Shown here piece by piece: positions 52,760-60,351 of a stretch of 62,511 nucleotides of DNA (the first letter of the stretch is position 1; every line of letters starts with the position of its first letter). The notes under the pieces are model-generated. The model did no database searches, had not been told where the DNA came from, and saw nothing but the letters and a program-made list of their open reading frames with translations. Origin of the DNA: CALCCV01 sp964388665 (GTDB lineage Bacteria > Bdellovibrionota > Bdellovibrionia > Bdellovibrionales > Bdellovibrionaceae); assembly GCA_964388665.1 (NCBI GenBank), contig CAYMBJ010000016.1, forward strand, positions 1 to 62,511, read 5' to 3'. Position numbers and translations under genes: made by a program.

Positions 52760-54574
52760 ATGCCTTTGTTTACAACTCTCTCGGCTGCGATTCTAGATTT
52801 TGAGTCACGCCCCTCAGCGCGTCCTGCCTTTCGCTATAAAATTGATGGCGAATGGCACGAGTTGTCTTGGCAAGAGTATTTTGATCGAGCTCTGGCCCTG
52901 GCCTCCTTTTTAATGAATCAAAATCTGCACAAAGGCGATCGTGTCGCAATTGCCGCCGAAACGCAGCTATCGTGGAGCCTCGCCGATGCTGCAAGCATTT
53001 TGGGCGGCTTCACAGTGGTCCCCATTTACTCAAGTCTTTCGAAGTCTGAAATGGAAATCATTCTAGAAGAAACTCAACCCAAAATAATGTTTCTCGGCAT
53101 TTCAACCGTTCCAGATAATTTGAGCAGTATGGATATCGAAAACAGAGCCTTGTGCCCCAAGATCATCGTCACCTTCGCTGATCTAGAAGACGATTGGGCA
53201 CAAGAACTTTCATTGGAGGGAATCCGCGCTCTCAGCCTTGAATCAGCCATAGCTGAGGGTCGTGAAAATCTCGCAGAACAACGGTCCAAAATCATCTCAG
53301 CTGCCAAAAAGACGACTCCGGCAGACCGCCTGACCATTATCTACACCAGCGGCACAACTGGGCGCCCCAAAGGGGTTGTGCTCAACCATGAACAGGCCAT
53401 GTCTGAAATTAACGAAACTTTTCCGCTAATGAAGATCACAGCCAAAGACACAAGTTTAAGTTTTTTACCTTATGCTCATGTGCTTGGCCGCGTAGAGCAT
53501 TGGGGACAAATTGCGTTTGGCTTTACGATTGCATTTGCTGATAGCATCGAAAGCCTAAGAGCTGATTTGGTAGCAATCAAACCGACCGTCTTGGTTTCCG
53601 TTCCACGAGTTTTTGAAAAAATTCAACAATCACTCTTATCACATTTTGCAACTAAAAAAATCGAAGGCGCGCTTTCCAAAAAAGCTTTCGCTATCGCCTA
53701 CGAAGCTAAAGCGTATAGCTTAAAAGGGCAACCCATCCCAACAGTTTTGTGGCTAGAAATGGAACTTGCTAAAAAACTAGTACTCAATGTCATCAAAAAT
53801 GCCTTTGGCGGACGTCTGCGATTTGCAATTTGCGGCGGCGCCCCTCTTTCCGCCGAAACGATGAAGTTCTTTTACGCTTGCGATGTGCTCATTCTCGAAG
53901 GCTACGGGCTAACCGAAACTACAGCGGCAATCACTATCAATACCCCCTTCAATTATCACTTTGGCTGTGTTGGCAAACCGATTGGCGATGTAAAACTCAA
54001 GATTGCGGATGACGGCGAAATCTTAGTTAAATCTAAAAAGGTAATGCAGAATTACTACTTGCAAGAGAAAGAGACCAATTCGGTTTTTGTTGATGGCTGG
54101 TTTAAAACTGGCGACATCGGCGAAATTCTGCCCTCAGGTGAACTCCGCATCACCGATAGAAAAAAGGATCTTATCAAAACGGCTGGAGGCAAGTATGTCG
54201 CTCCCCAAAAGATTGAAGGCCTCATTCTGCGATCACCATTGATTTCACATGCTCTCATCTATGGCGATCGCCAAAAATATTTGGTGGCACTGCTGACTCT
54301 CAATCCCAAAGCCGTCACCTCCCTATTGAGAAGTTTGGGAGATAAGATCGAAGATTGGCAGCAAGCGATTGACAGCAAAACAGTCCAAGAGGAAATAAAA
54401 AAGGCCATCACTAGCGCCAACCAAGAGCTTGCCAGCTTTGAAACCATCAAGCGCTATGCAGTCTTACCCAATGATTTCAGCATCTCGGAAGGCGAAATCA
54501 CACCCTCTTTAAAACTTAAAAGAAAACACATCGAAAAAAAATATATACACCACATCGAAAATCTCTACATCTAG
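52760..54574 (+). CDS. Long-chain acyl-CoA synthetase (AMP-binding, FadD15-like)
   Basis: Activates fatty acids to acyl-CoA through an acyl-adenylate. Motifs: LTIIYTSGTTGRPKGVVLNH (P-loop-like A3) near 190-209, LSFLPYAHVLGRVEHWGQ, CGGAPLSAETMKFFYACDV, EGYGLTETTAAITINTP (A5), GWFKTGDIGEI (A7) and TDRKKDLIKTAGGKYVAPQKIE (A8/hinge). 604 aa fits the FadD15/bacterial ACSL branch. ATG 52760 follows the kinase stop after two bases, with no good ribosome site, so translational coupling is likely. The FadL-like barrel 3 kb upstream could deliver fatty acids to it; that link is inference. Confidence 0.92.
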   Translation: MPLFTTLSAAILDFESRPSARPAFRYKIDGEWHELSWQEYFDRALALASFLMNQNLHKGDRVAIAAETQLSWSLADAASILGGFTVVPIYSSLSKSEMEIILEETQPKIMFLGISTVPDNLSSMDIENRALCPKIIVTFADLEDDWAQELSLEGIRALSLESAIAEGRENLAEQRSKIISAAKKTTPADRLTIIYTSGTTGRPKGVVLNHEQAMSEINETFPLMKITAKDTSLSFLPYAHVLGRVEHWGQIAFGFTIAFADSIESLRADLVAIKPTVLVSVPRVFEKIQQSLLSHFATKKIEGALSKKAFAIAYEAKAYSLKGQPIPTVLWLEMELAKKLVLNVIKNAFGGRLRFAICGGAPLSAETMKFFYACDVLILEGYGLTETTAAITINTPFNYHFGCVGKPIGDVKLKIADDGEILVKSKKVMQNYYLQEKETNSVFVDGWFKTGDIGEILPSGELRITDRKKDLIKTAGGKYVAPQKIEGLILRSPLISHALIYGDRQKYLVALLTLNPKAVTSLLRSLGDKIEDWQQAIDSKTVQEEIKKAITSANQELASFETIKRYAVLPNDFSISEGEITPSLKLKRKHIEKKYIHHIENLYI

Positions 54575-55238
54575 AAAAACAGAATCACAATGTCGTCAGC
54601 AGCTCTCCAGTGTTCAATCTGTGATATCTCGGCCTGATCAAGCTTTACGGCATCTCCGCACTGCTGATCGAGAAAATAGGTGGATTTTTAGCTCGTAAGG
54701 ACGACAATGTACCTGGCATCGTAACAATCTGGCGAGGGTGGAAAAGACCCACCGACCTTTCCAATGACTGGCTACTATTCCATAATGCGCGAACTCGTAG
54801 GCAATATTCAGAGATGAGAGCTGCAACCATAATACAAGAGCAAAAGTGAATAAGTCCCGCATAAGATAGGAAAAGCAGAAGTAGTTCTTGAGCCTCGCTT
54901 TTGTTTGAGTTTCATTTGGCGGCGATTTGATTCATTTCAGAAGGAGAGGCAACCACCACGAAAATGTGGAATGCTGTTGCGCTTGAGCATTAGATTCATG
55001 ATCTGGCCAAAATGCCAAGACACTCATTGTTTATCAGATACTCACTGAACAATTTAAAAACAAAATCTGAAAGATATTTTTAACTTCTAGCGCCTAGATA
55101 CGCGCCAGGAAAGCGCATCAACCAGGGGATCCATTTCCACGCAATTAGATTGCAAGGCAACTTGTGCTCCTTTACTCAAATGGCATGCTTACTGCAAGCT
55201 TTGAGAGACTGTGTATCTATAAAAACTTGAAAGGTCCT
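54575..55238. other. 664-base region without a convincing gene
   Basis: Two overlapping minus-strand frames (54638-54862 and 54645-54830) exist. The first begins MRDLFTFALVLWLQLSSLNI, like a signal peptide, but no ribosome site precedes it and its second half (LLRCQVHCRPYELK) looks out of frame; the second frame reads better there. A decayed or frameshifted small exported-protein gene is possible. The right half (54900-55230) is AT-rich and probably carries the promoter of the following gene. No strong repeat. Confidence 0.4.
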
Positions 55239-56183
55239 ATGCAAGCAAGTGAATCGAGGCCAAAGTCTGTGTGTCGACTTTATTTACAGGTGTCGATCTA
55301 TTTGATGATCTTAGTCTTTGCGCTTCCTCAAGCGAAATCAGCGTATAAAGAGTGTCGCTTGGTTTTACAATCCGTCATAGCTGATGTTGGTTCCGGCAAA
55401 AAAAGAATCGAAACAACCAACCCCTATCTGGTCAATAATGATTTTACGGTCAGCCGCAGGTTGATGACTTACTCTATGCAAATGCCATTTGTTCATACTC
55501 CCACACTTCAGAAAATGGTTGAACAACTCCCTCCACAGTCGACTTGGATTGACATGGGCGCTGGATCTGGTCGTGCCTTGGCTGATGGACTCACACAAAA
55601 TGACAATATTGCCAAGGGAATTGCCATTTCATACAGACGCCCATTGGATACGGTAGACGAAAGTGCTTTAGGTGATCGCTTTAAATACCTAGATGGTGAT
55701 TATGTGGAAAATATGAGTTTAGATGGTCGGTTGGATCATTATGTTGGAAAAGTTGATTTAATCACAGATATGTTTGGACCACTTTCCTACACTGAGGACT
55801 TTGCTCGCGTATTGCAGGTCTATATTGACCTGCTAAAGACAGACGGCGAAATGACTTTTAACCTCCTATCAGAGACAAATTTTAAGATTGTTTCTGGAGA
55901 ATTTGTTGTTACTGAACCAAAGACAGGAAACACGGTCATTGAGAATGGTCATGTGTTGCGTGAAGGCCTCATCGCCTGGCTATCCAATATTCCTGGTCTA
56001 GAGGTCAAAGAAATTGTCGACTATGAGTTTTCGCAGCCTTCTGACTCCCAAGGCAAATTTGAGCGATCCATCGGCATTAAGATTCGCAAAATCAACAGTG
56101 ATGTTCGCGTCCCTCAAAATCTAAGAATGCGGAATTATGAACCGGCCTCGCCGCCAATTCGGATCTTTGAAGTCCTCCATTAG
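55239..56183 (+). CDS. Exported SAM-methyltransferase-like protein
   Basis: 314 aa. SAM motif I is TWIDMGAGSGRALADGL near residues 98-114; VDLITDMFGPLSY matches the post-I/motif IV acidic-aromatic pattern, so a class-I methyltransferase fold is likely. The N-terminus (PKSVCRLYLQVSIYLMILVF then ALPQAKSAY) looks like a signal peptide with a cut after KSA. A methyltransferase outside the cytoplasm would lack SAM, which is puzzling; the domain may be non-catalytic or the N-terminal segment an uncleaved anchor facing inward. ATG 55239 has AAAGG four bases ahead; an open frame to 55164 exists. It stands alone. Confidence 0.6.
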   Translation: MQASESRPKSVCRLYLQVSIYLMILVFALPQAKSAYKECRLVLQSVIADVGSGKKRIETTNPYLVNNDFTVSRRLMTYSMQMPFVHTPTLQKMVEQLPPQSTWIDMGAGSGRALADGLTQNDNIAKGIAISYRRPLDTVDESALGDRFKYLDGDYVENMSLDGRLDHYVGKVDLITDMFGPLSYTEDFARVLQVYIDLLKTDGEMTFNLLSETNFKIVSGEFVVTEPKTGNTVIENGHVLREGLIAWLSNIPGLEVKEIVDYEFSQPSDSQGKFERSIGIKIRKINSDVRVPQNLRMRNYEPASPPIRIFEVLH

Positions 56184-56217
56184 AAAAAGAAGTGTCTGAT
56201 CCAGTCTATGGCGTGTT

Positions 56218-56629
56218 TGCAATTTTACTCACTAATTCAAATTGCTGAGCTAAACGGAGCCAACGATCGAATTGAATTTTGGGTAGAACACTATAGACGC
56301 CCTCTTGGAAGAGCAAAGCCGAATTAGCTTTGAAGTATCAACGCAGATACACAGCGCCCAATCTCCAGAATCTGCTTCTTGAATTTGATAAAAATTTTCG
56401 TCCGACTGGTGGAATTTTCATTCGCGATGTAAGTGATGTGTATTATGTACCTATCCTCGCTAAAGCGGCAGGCAAAGAGCATGATCGCGCCTACTTCGAA
56501 GTCTTCAATCAAGCTCTAGGCACAAATTTCGATTACACAAACGATGAGGCGCATACCGAGCTATTCAATTTCCTCGCAAGCGATGCCGGGCAGGAGGCGT
56601 ACCGCTCTTACCTTCAAGCTCTTCAATAA
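56218..56629 (+). pseudogene. Probable frameshifted small gene
   Basis: Two plus-strand frames look like one protein broken by a +1 shift. From ATG 56218 the first reads MACLQFYSLIQIAELNGAND and on to FWVEHYRRPLGRAKPN, stop at 56325-56327. The second is open from 56297 and reads SWKSKAELALKYQRRYTAPN onward to YRSYLQALQ, stop at 56629; it has only a TTG (56330) as start, with no ribosome site. Both parts have protein-like composition and meet within 56297-56324. No family recognised. Alternatively the second frame is a genuine 99-residue gene from the TTG. Confidence 0.4.
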
Positions 56630-56639
56630 AACAACAGCC

Positions 56640-57641
56640 TCAAAATTGGAGTTTGGAATTTACAAGCCCGTAGACCCCGTATTGAATCATGTAGCTCAAA
56701 CCATACCCTGGAAAGGCTTTCTCGAATTCGCCTTGAATTTTTGAGTAATGCTGTCCAGATTGATCTCCTTGAAGTTCGGATTTTTTATCCTTCAATTTTG
56801 CTATGTACCGAGATACGATGTCGTCGGCTGTTTTTAGGTATTCAATTTGCGATTTCACCGCCTGATCGAGATTTGCAACCTCTCCGCGCCCACCATAAAC
56901 TTGAGGATTTGTCGCCACGAATTTGCGTTTCAACTCCTCTAGGTCTGAAATCCAACCCGCAATACTTGGAGTTGGTTTAGACTCCACGATACCGCCCTCA
57001 AGCCAGGCATGAGCTTTGTGATGAACCAAATCCCCTACCATGAGAGCATTGAGGGGTGGGACGAACGCCACTGTTTGATTGCTACTGACTCCGGGACTAG
57101 CAAGTTCCGTCAGCGCAATCACTTCGCCATTTTGTAGTTTTAGCTTGTAAGAATGATTGAAGACAATATCGACTTGTGAAAACTGTGGATAAGTTTCTTC
57201 GGAGAACATCTTGGCAATATTTACAAAGTAGTGCTTCTTGTACTCATGCACGCCCCGCATACTCTCCGAGGTCGCTCGCGATGCGACAACCCGAGCACCC
57301 TTATCCTGAAAGACGCTTATACCATTGAATTTGTCTGGATTTGGATGAGTGACCACTACATATGTTATGGGGTTTTGTGTTTTTGTTCGAATAAAATCGA
57401 GCGACTTTTTTGCTATCTCCGGAGTGAATTGAGTATCAAACACGACCACCTCTTGGCCATTGTCGTAAAAGAAATTTTTAGTGTTGAAACCATTCCCGTC
57501 TGACTCAAACGAATATATATGACCAAGGGAACCGTTTTCTGAATTCATGACTCTATCGCCGGTTAATTGTGCGGCCGAACAGCCGACAGAAAACAACGAA
57601 ACCATCGCAACTCCTGGAACTAAAAAGCTAGTGATTTTCAT
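56640..57641 (-). CDS. Metallo-beta-lactamase-fold lipoprotein with altered zinc ligands
   Basis: 333 aa. Lipobox FSVGCSA (Cys about 21). The MBL fold shows as VVVFDTQFTPEIAKK, then VVVTHPNPDKFNG, LTELASPGVSSNQTVAFVPP, LMVGDLVHHKAHAWLEG and the C-terminal helix. In the zinc motif HxHxDH only H99 and D103 remain: the second His is N101 and the last is K104, so a normal dinuclear zinc site is unlikely. ATG 57641 follows GGAGGTATTT, a strong site. It is divergent from the cupin-AraC gene, which may control it. A binding function or an unusual one-metal hydrolase are both possible. Confidence 0.8.
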   Translation of the reverse strand: MKITSFLVPGVAMVSLFSVGCSAAQLTGDRVMNSENGSLGHIYSFESDGNGFNTKNFFYDNGQEVVVFDTQFTPEIAKKSLDFIRTKTQNPITYVVVTHPNPDKFNGISVFQDKGARVVASRATSESMRGVHEYKKHYFVNIAKMFSEETYPQFSQVDIVFNHSYKLKLQNGEVIALTELASPGVSSNQTVAFVPPLNALMVGDLVHHKAHAWLEGGIVESKPTPSIAGWISDLEELKRKFVATNPQVYGGRGEVANLDQAVKSQIEYLKTADDIVSRYIAKLKDKKSELQGDQSGQHYSKIQGEFEKAFPGYGLSYMIQYGVYGLVNSKLQF

Positions 57642-57848
57642 AAATACCTCCGTTTTAAATTAAAGACTGAAGCGAAGTTACTTCAAGATTGAGAACAATG
57701 ATTGCCACTTTTGGCCTTTTAGATTGTGCAATACGGCCAATTTGATCAATTCGGTCTGATCTTCTCGTGCGCTCTGCTTCAAAATCATTGTCGAATTGAG
57801 GCCAGTTGAGGTAGAAACGTAAAAACTGAAGGGGTAATTTTTTCAAAA

Positions 57849-58643
57849 ATGACGAATCGAGATATTTCTGCCAGCTTTCCCGGAATCTTTATAGTTCACC
57901 AAAACATCCCAGGAAACGAGGTTGCCGAGCATCAGCATAAGGAGCATGAGTTCTTTATACCATTGCAAGGTGAAATTAATATTCAAACTGACGCTACTCA
58001 ATTCAAAGCAGGCCCTGGAAAAATGATCTATCTGCCCCCCGGCACCACCCATTCATTTCGCTCCAGCTCAAGCACTCAGGGTGAACGACTGATCTTGATC
58101 GTGAACGCCAAAGCCTGGAAAGCATACAAGGGCGTTAAAATGGGACCGGCCGTACTTTCGGCAAGCCAACTCTGTAAAGAAATTTTATTTCATTTACTGA
58201 TTCATCCCAAAACGAAAGCTTCAAAAGCACTCATCGCAACTTTGATTCAAACTCTTTCTGAAATGCTCGAAGGCTCAGGGTTGAGCATAGATGGAGACCC
58301 TTTTCATCTGGCAAGAAAGTCCGGTGATACTCGTATCCAAATGGCCATTGAGGTCATCGAAAAGAATTTTACGACCTCACTTATTACTGAGAAAATTGCT
58401 CGCAGCTCAGGAATGAGCCTGAGGAATTTCAATCGGCTCTTTCTGGCTGAGATTGGCCTGTCACCAAAACAACTGATTACACATTTTAGGATCGAGCAGG
58501 CAAAGCAACTTCTAAAAAATGGCAAACATACCGTGACGGATGTTTCTTTAGAGGTCTGCTACAATTCAGTATCGCAGTTCATCACCACATTCAGAAAGCA
58601 CACGGGCCAGCTCCCGTCGTCGTTTCTTCCTTTGAAAATTTAG
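57849..58643 (+). CDS. AraC-family regulator with N-terminal cupin
   Basis: 264 aa cytoplasmic transcription factor. The sensing cupin spans about residues 10-90 with EVAEHQHKEHEFFIPLQGEI and GKMIYLPPGTTHSF; the His residues could hold a metal or ligand. Two helix-turn-helix units follow from about 165: TTSLITEKIARSSGMSLRNF and VTDVSLEVCYNSVSQFITTF, ending in RKHTGQLPSSF, the usual AraC signature. ATG 57849 is 207 bases from the divergent MBL-lipoprotein start, and control of that gene is the simplest inference. No effector predicted. No gene follows closely on the same strand. Confidence 0.92.
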   Translation: MTNRDISASFPGIFIVHQNIPGNEVAEHQHKEHEFFIPLQGEINIQTDATQFKAGPGKMIYLPPGTTHSFRSSSSTQGERLILIVNAKAWKAYKGVKMGPAVLSASQLCKEILFHLLIHPKTKASKALIATLIQTLSEMLEGSGLSIDGDPFHLARKSGDTRIQMAIEVIEKNFTTSLITEKIARSSGMSLRNFNRLFLAEIGLSPKQLITHFRIEQAKQLLKNGKHTVTDVSLEVCYNSVSQFITTFRKHTGQLPSSFLPLKI

Positions 58644-58769
58644 GCCAATTTAGGGACATGCGAATTCGAATTTCCAGAGAGAATCAAGACCTCAATAATA
58701 ACTTTCATCCACCCCACGGTATTGATCGATGAGTCCCAGCCCTTGCATTGGCGATAAACCAACTAAAGC

Positions 58770-59633
58770 CTAACCTTGAATCGAAATTGGTATAAGGTCA
58801 GCAGTATTGAGAACTTTGGCGTAAAGAGCACTGATGTTTGCCAAAGTTAATCTGTGAACTCGCTCGGCCTTGACTAGTTTTCCAGAAGGATCTCGCAAAT
58901 CAAAGGTGGCTGTCGCATCGCCAATGACAATCGCAGTAAAGCCCAAACCAACTGCATCTCGTGCCGTTGCATCGATGCACTCATTTGCCGTAAATCCCAC
59001 CAGAACCACGCTGGTGCAATTCCGCTGTGCTAAAAGGCCTTCCAAACTCGTGTCTCCAAAAGCACTCGACTTCTCCTTTTCGATGATGAGTTCATTCTCT
59101 AGAGGCGCTAAGGAAGTGAGAATCTCACACCCAGGTGCATTTCGAAAAAACCTAGAATTTGGATTGCTGGAAGTATGCTTTACATGAACAACACCTCTAC
59201 GCCTAGAACGCCAGTGCTGTAGAATATGTAAAATATTCCTTTCTGCTGAAGAATCGCCGGAAAAATTGTGACCTCCCACTCCAGAAGCATCCAAAAGACC
59301 CTTCTGAGCATTGACAATAATTAAAAATGTCTTGTCGTCTATTTCCCTAATGTTAGAGTTCGTAGTTTTGCCAAACTCCGATAAAACCTCGGCATGCTTT
59401 GCCAAAAAGGCCCTAGTATGCTCATTGATTTGCTGGCCAAGTGGAGTGATCTCCCAACGCCCTTTGTTCTTTTTGAGGACGGGATAGTCTTCGGCGAGTC
59501 TCTGTAAACTTCTAGAAACAACGGACGGATCTTTAGCCATAATCTCGGCCAGTTCACCCAGGCCTTTTGACTGCTCAAAGGCAAGAAGGAGTTCGAGTTG
59601 GTCTGAGGTCAATGCGAATCTTAGCCGTACCAT
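58770..59633 (-). CDS. HTH domain fused to isochorismatase-like cysteine hydrolase, catalytic Asp altered
   Basis: 287 aa. Residues 1-65 form a winged-helix-like domain (LTSDQLELLLAFEQSKGLGE, then KDPSVVSRSLQRLAED) of MarR/LysR style. From about 100 comes an isochorismatase-family domain: FLIIVNAQKGLL, IIEKEKSSAF (family Lys near 179), and VGFTANECIDATARDA with C219. The Asp of the D-K-C triad (IVDMQ in relatives) is Asn (N108). It may be a ligand-sensing regulator derived from an enzyme, or an enzyme with altered chemistry. ATG 59633 starts MVRLRFALTSDQ; GTG 59642 is an alternative. Divergent from the exported protein gene (148 bases between starts). Confidence 0.75.
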   Translation of the reverse strand: MVRLRFALTSDQLELLLAFEQSKGLGELAEIMAKDPSVVSRSLQRLAEDYPVLKKNKGRWEITPLGQQINEHTRAFLAKHAEVLSEFGKTTNSNIREIDDKTFLIIVNAQKGLLDASGVGGHNFSGDSSAERNILHILQHWRSRRRGVVHVKHTSSNPNSRFFRNAPGCEILTSLAPLENELIIEKEKSSAFGDTSLEGLLAQRNCTSVVLVGFTANECIDATARDAVGLGFTAIVIGDATATFDLRDPSGKLVKAERVHRLTLANISALYAKVLNTADLIPISIQG

Positions 59634-59780
59634 CAGAACCACAGTATTGCGATTCTTAACTCAATTCAAGCGAATGGTTTCCATCAGACATGCGTTTTTT
59701 GCATGTCATCGCTTGCAAATTTCGCTGTTGCTGCGAATGCTGACAACCGATAGTTTCCCCAATCAGAAAAGGAGAACGAA

Positions 59781-60224
59781 ATGAAAAAAATCTTAATATT
59801 GTTTCTGTTTTTAGGTACCGCCAGCAAATCGGCTGCGGAAATAGCACCAATCTCGGTTGAGCATAAAATGCAACATGGTTTTATCCTGTCCGCTGACGAC
59901 AGTTTTGCGAGCCACCTCGTCGCCACTGGACATCACAGTCGCCAAGTGGAAATAACGGGACATTTGATCATTGAGAGTCGTGCGGAGGAAGAAGTCTACA
60001 AAGTTCGAAAATCACTAAATCACGACGGGCACGCGTATTTTCTATTTCAGGCACAGAGACTCAATTTGCCATCGCTCCAATCTGGTCAGGTTCTCACAGG
60101 TCACATCATCGAGTCGGAAATTGGCAAGTACGACTCAAAAAATGTTATCATCAAAGAGGCAAAGTTTTTCGTAGATAGAGTCCTTCTAAATGTCATCAAT
60201 CCATTTTTTACTGATGACATTTAG
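59781..60224 (+). CDS. Small exported protein of unknown function
   Basis: 147 aa. Signal peptide KKILILFLFLGTASKSAAE. The mature part has many His (HKMQHGF, SHLVATGHHSR, HDGHAYF) and is beta-rich; metal binding is conceivable. No family. ATG 59781 follows AAAAGGAG with six bases between. The final codons form one arm of a perfect 15-bp hairpin. It is divergent from the HTH-isochorismatase gene, which could regulate it. Confidence 0.65.
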   Translation: MKKILILFLFLGTASKSAAEIAPISVEHKMQHGFILSADDSFASHLVATGHHSRQVEITGHLIIESRAEEEVYKVRKSLNHDGHAYFLFQAQRLNLPSLQSGQVLTGHIIESEIGKYDSKNVIIKEAKFFVDRVLLNVINPFFTDDI

Positions 60225-60226
60225 AA
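60184..60226 (+). terminator. Perfect 15-bp hairpin overlapping a stop codon
   Basis: TTCTAAATGTCATCA (60184-60198) is exactly complementary to 60212-60226 around a 13-base loop containing a T-run. The TAG stop of the preceding gene lies in the 3' arm, so the last protein residues are shaped by the repeat. Both arms are AT-rich and no T-tract follows, so it may be an mRNA 3' stabiliser or weak terminator rather than a classical one. Confidence 0.55.
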
Positions 60227-60351
60227 TTCTGATTACAACGACGAAAGTGTTATAAATGCGAGACTTTTTGCGGCCTTGAGTGAATCTAGCAAGTTTCGCT
60301 CGCCCTCGGAAAGACTTCTTTAATAGGTTTTACAGAACTGTGATTTTTGAC

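Noticed and set aside
54638..54862. 74-codon minus-strand frame with a signal-like start
   Set aside because: No ribosome site, poor second half, and an overlapping alternative frame; kept only as a comment on the region.
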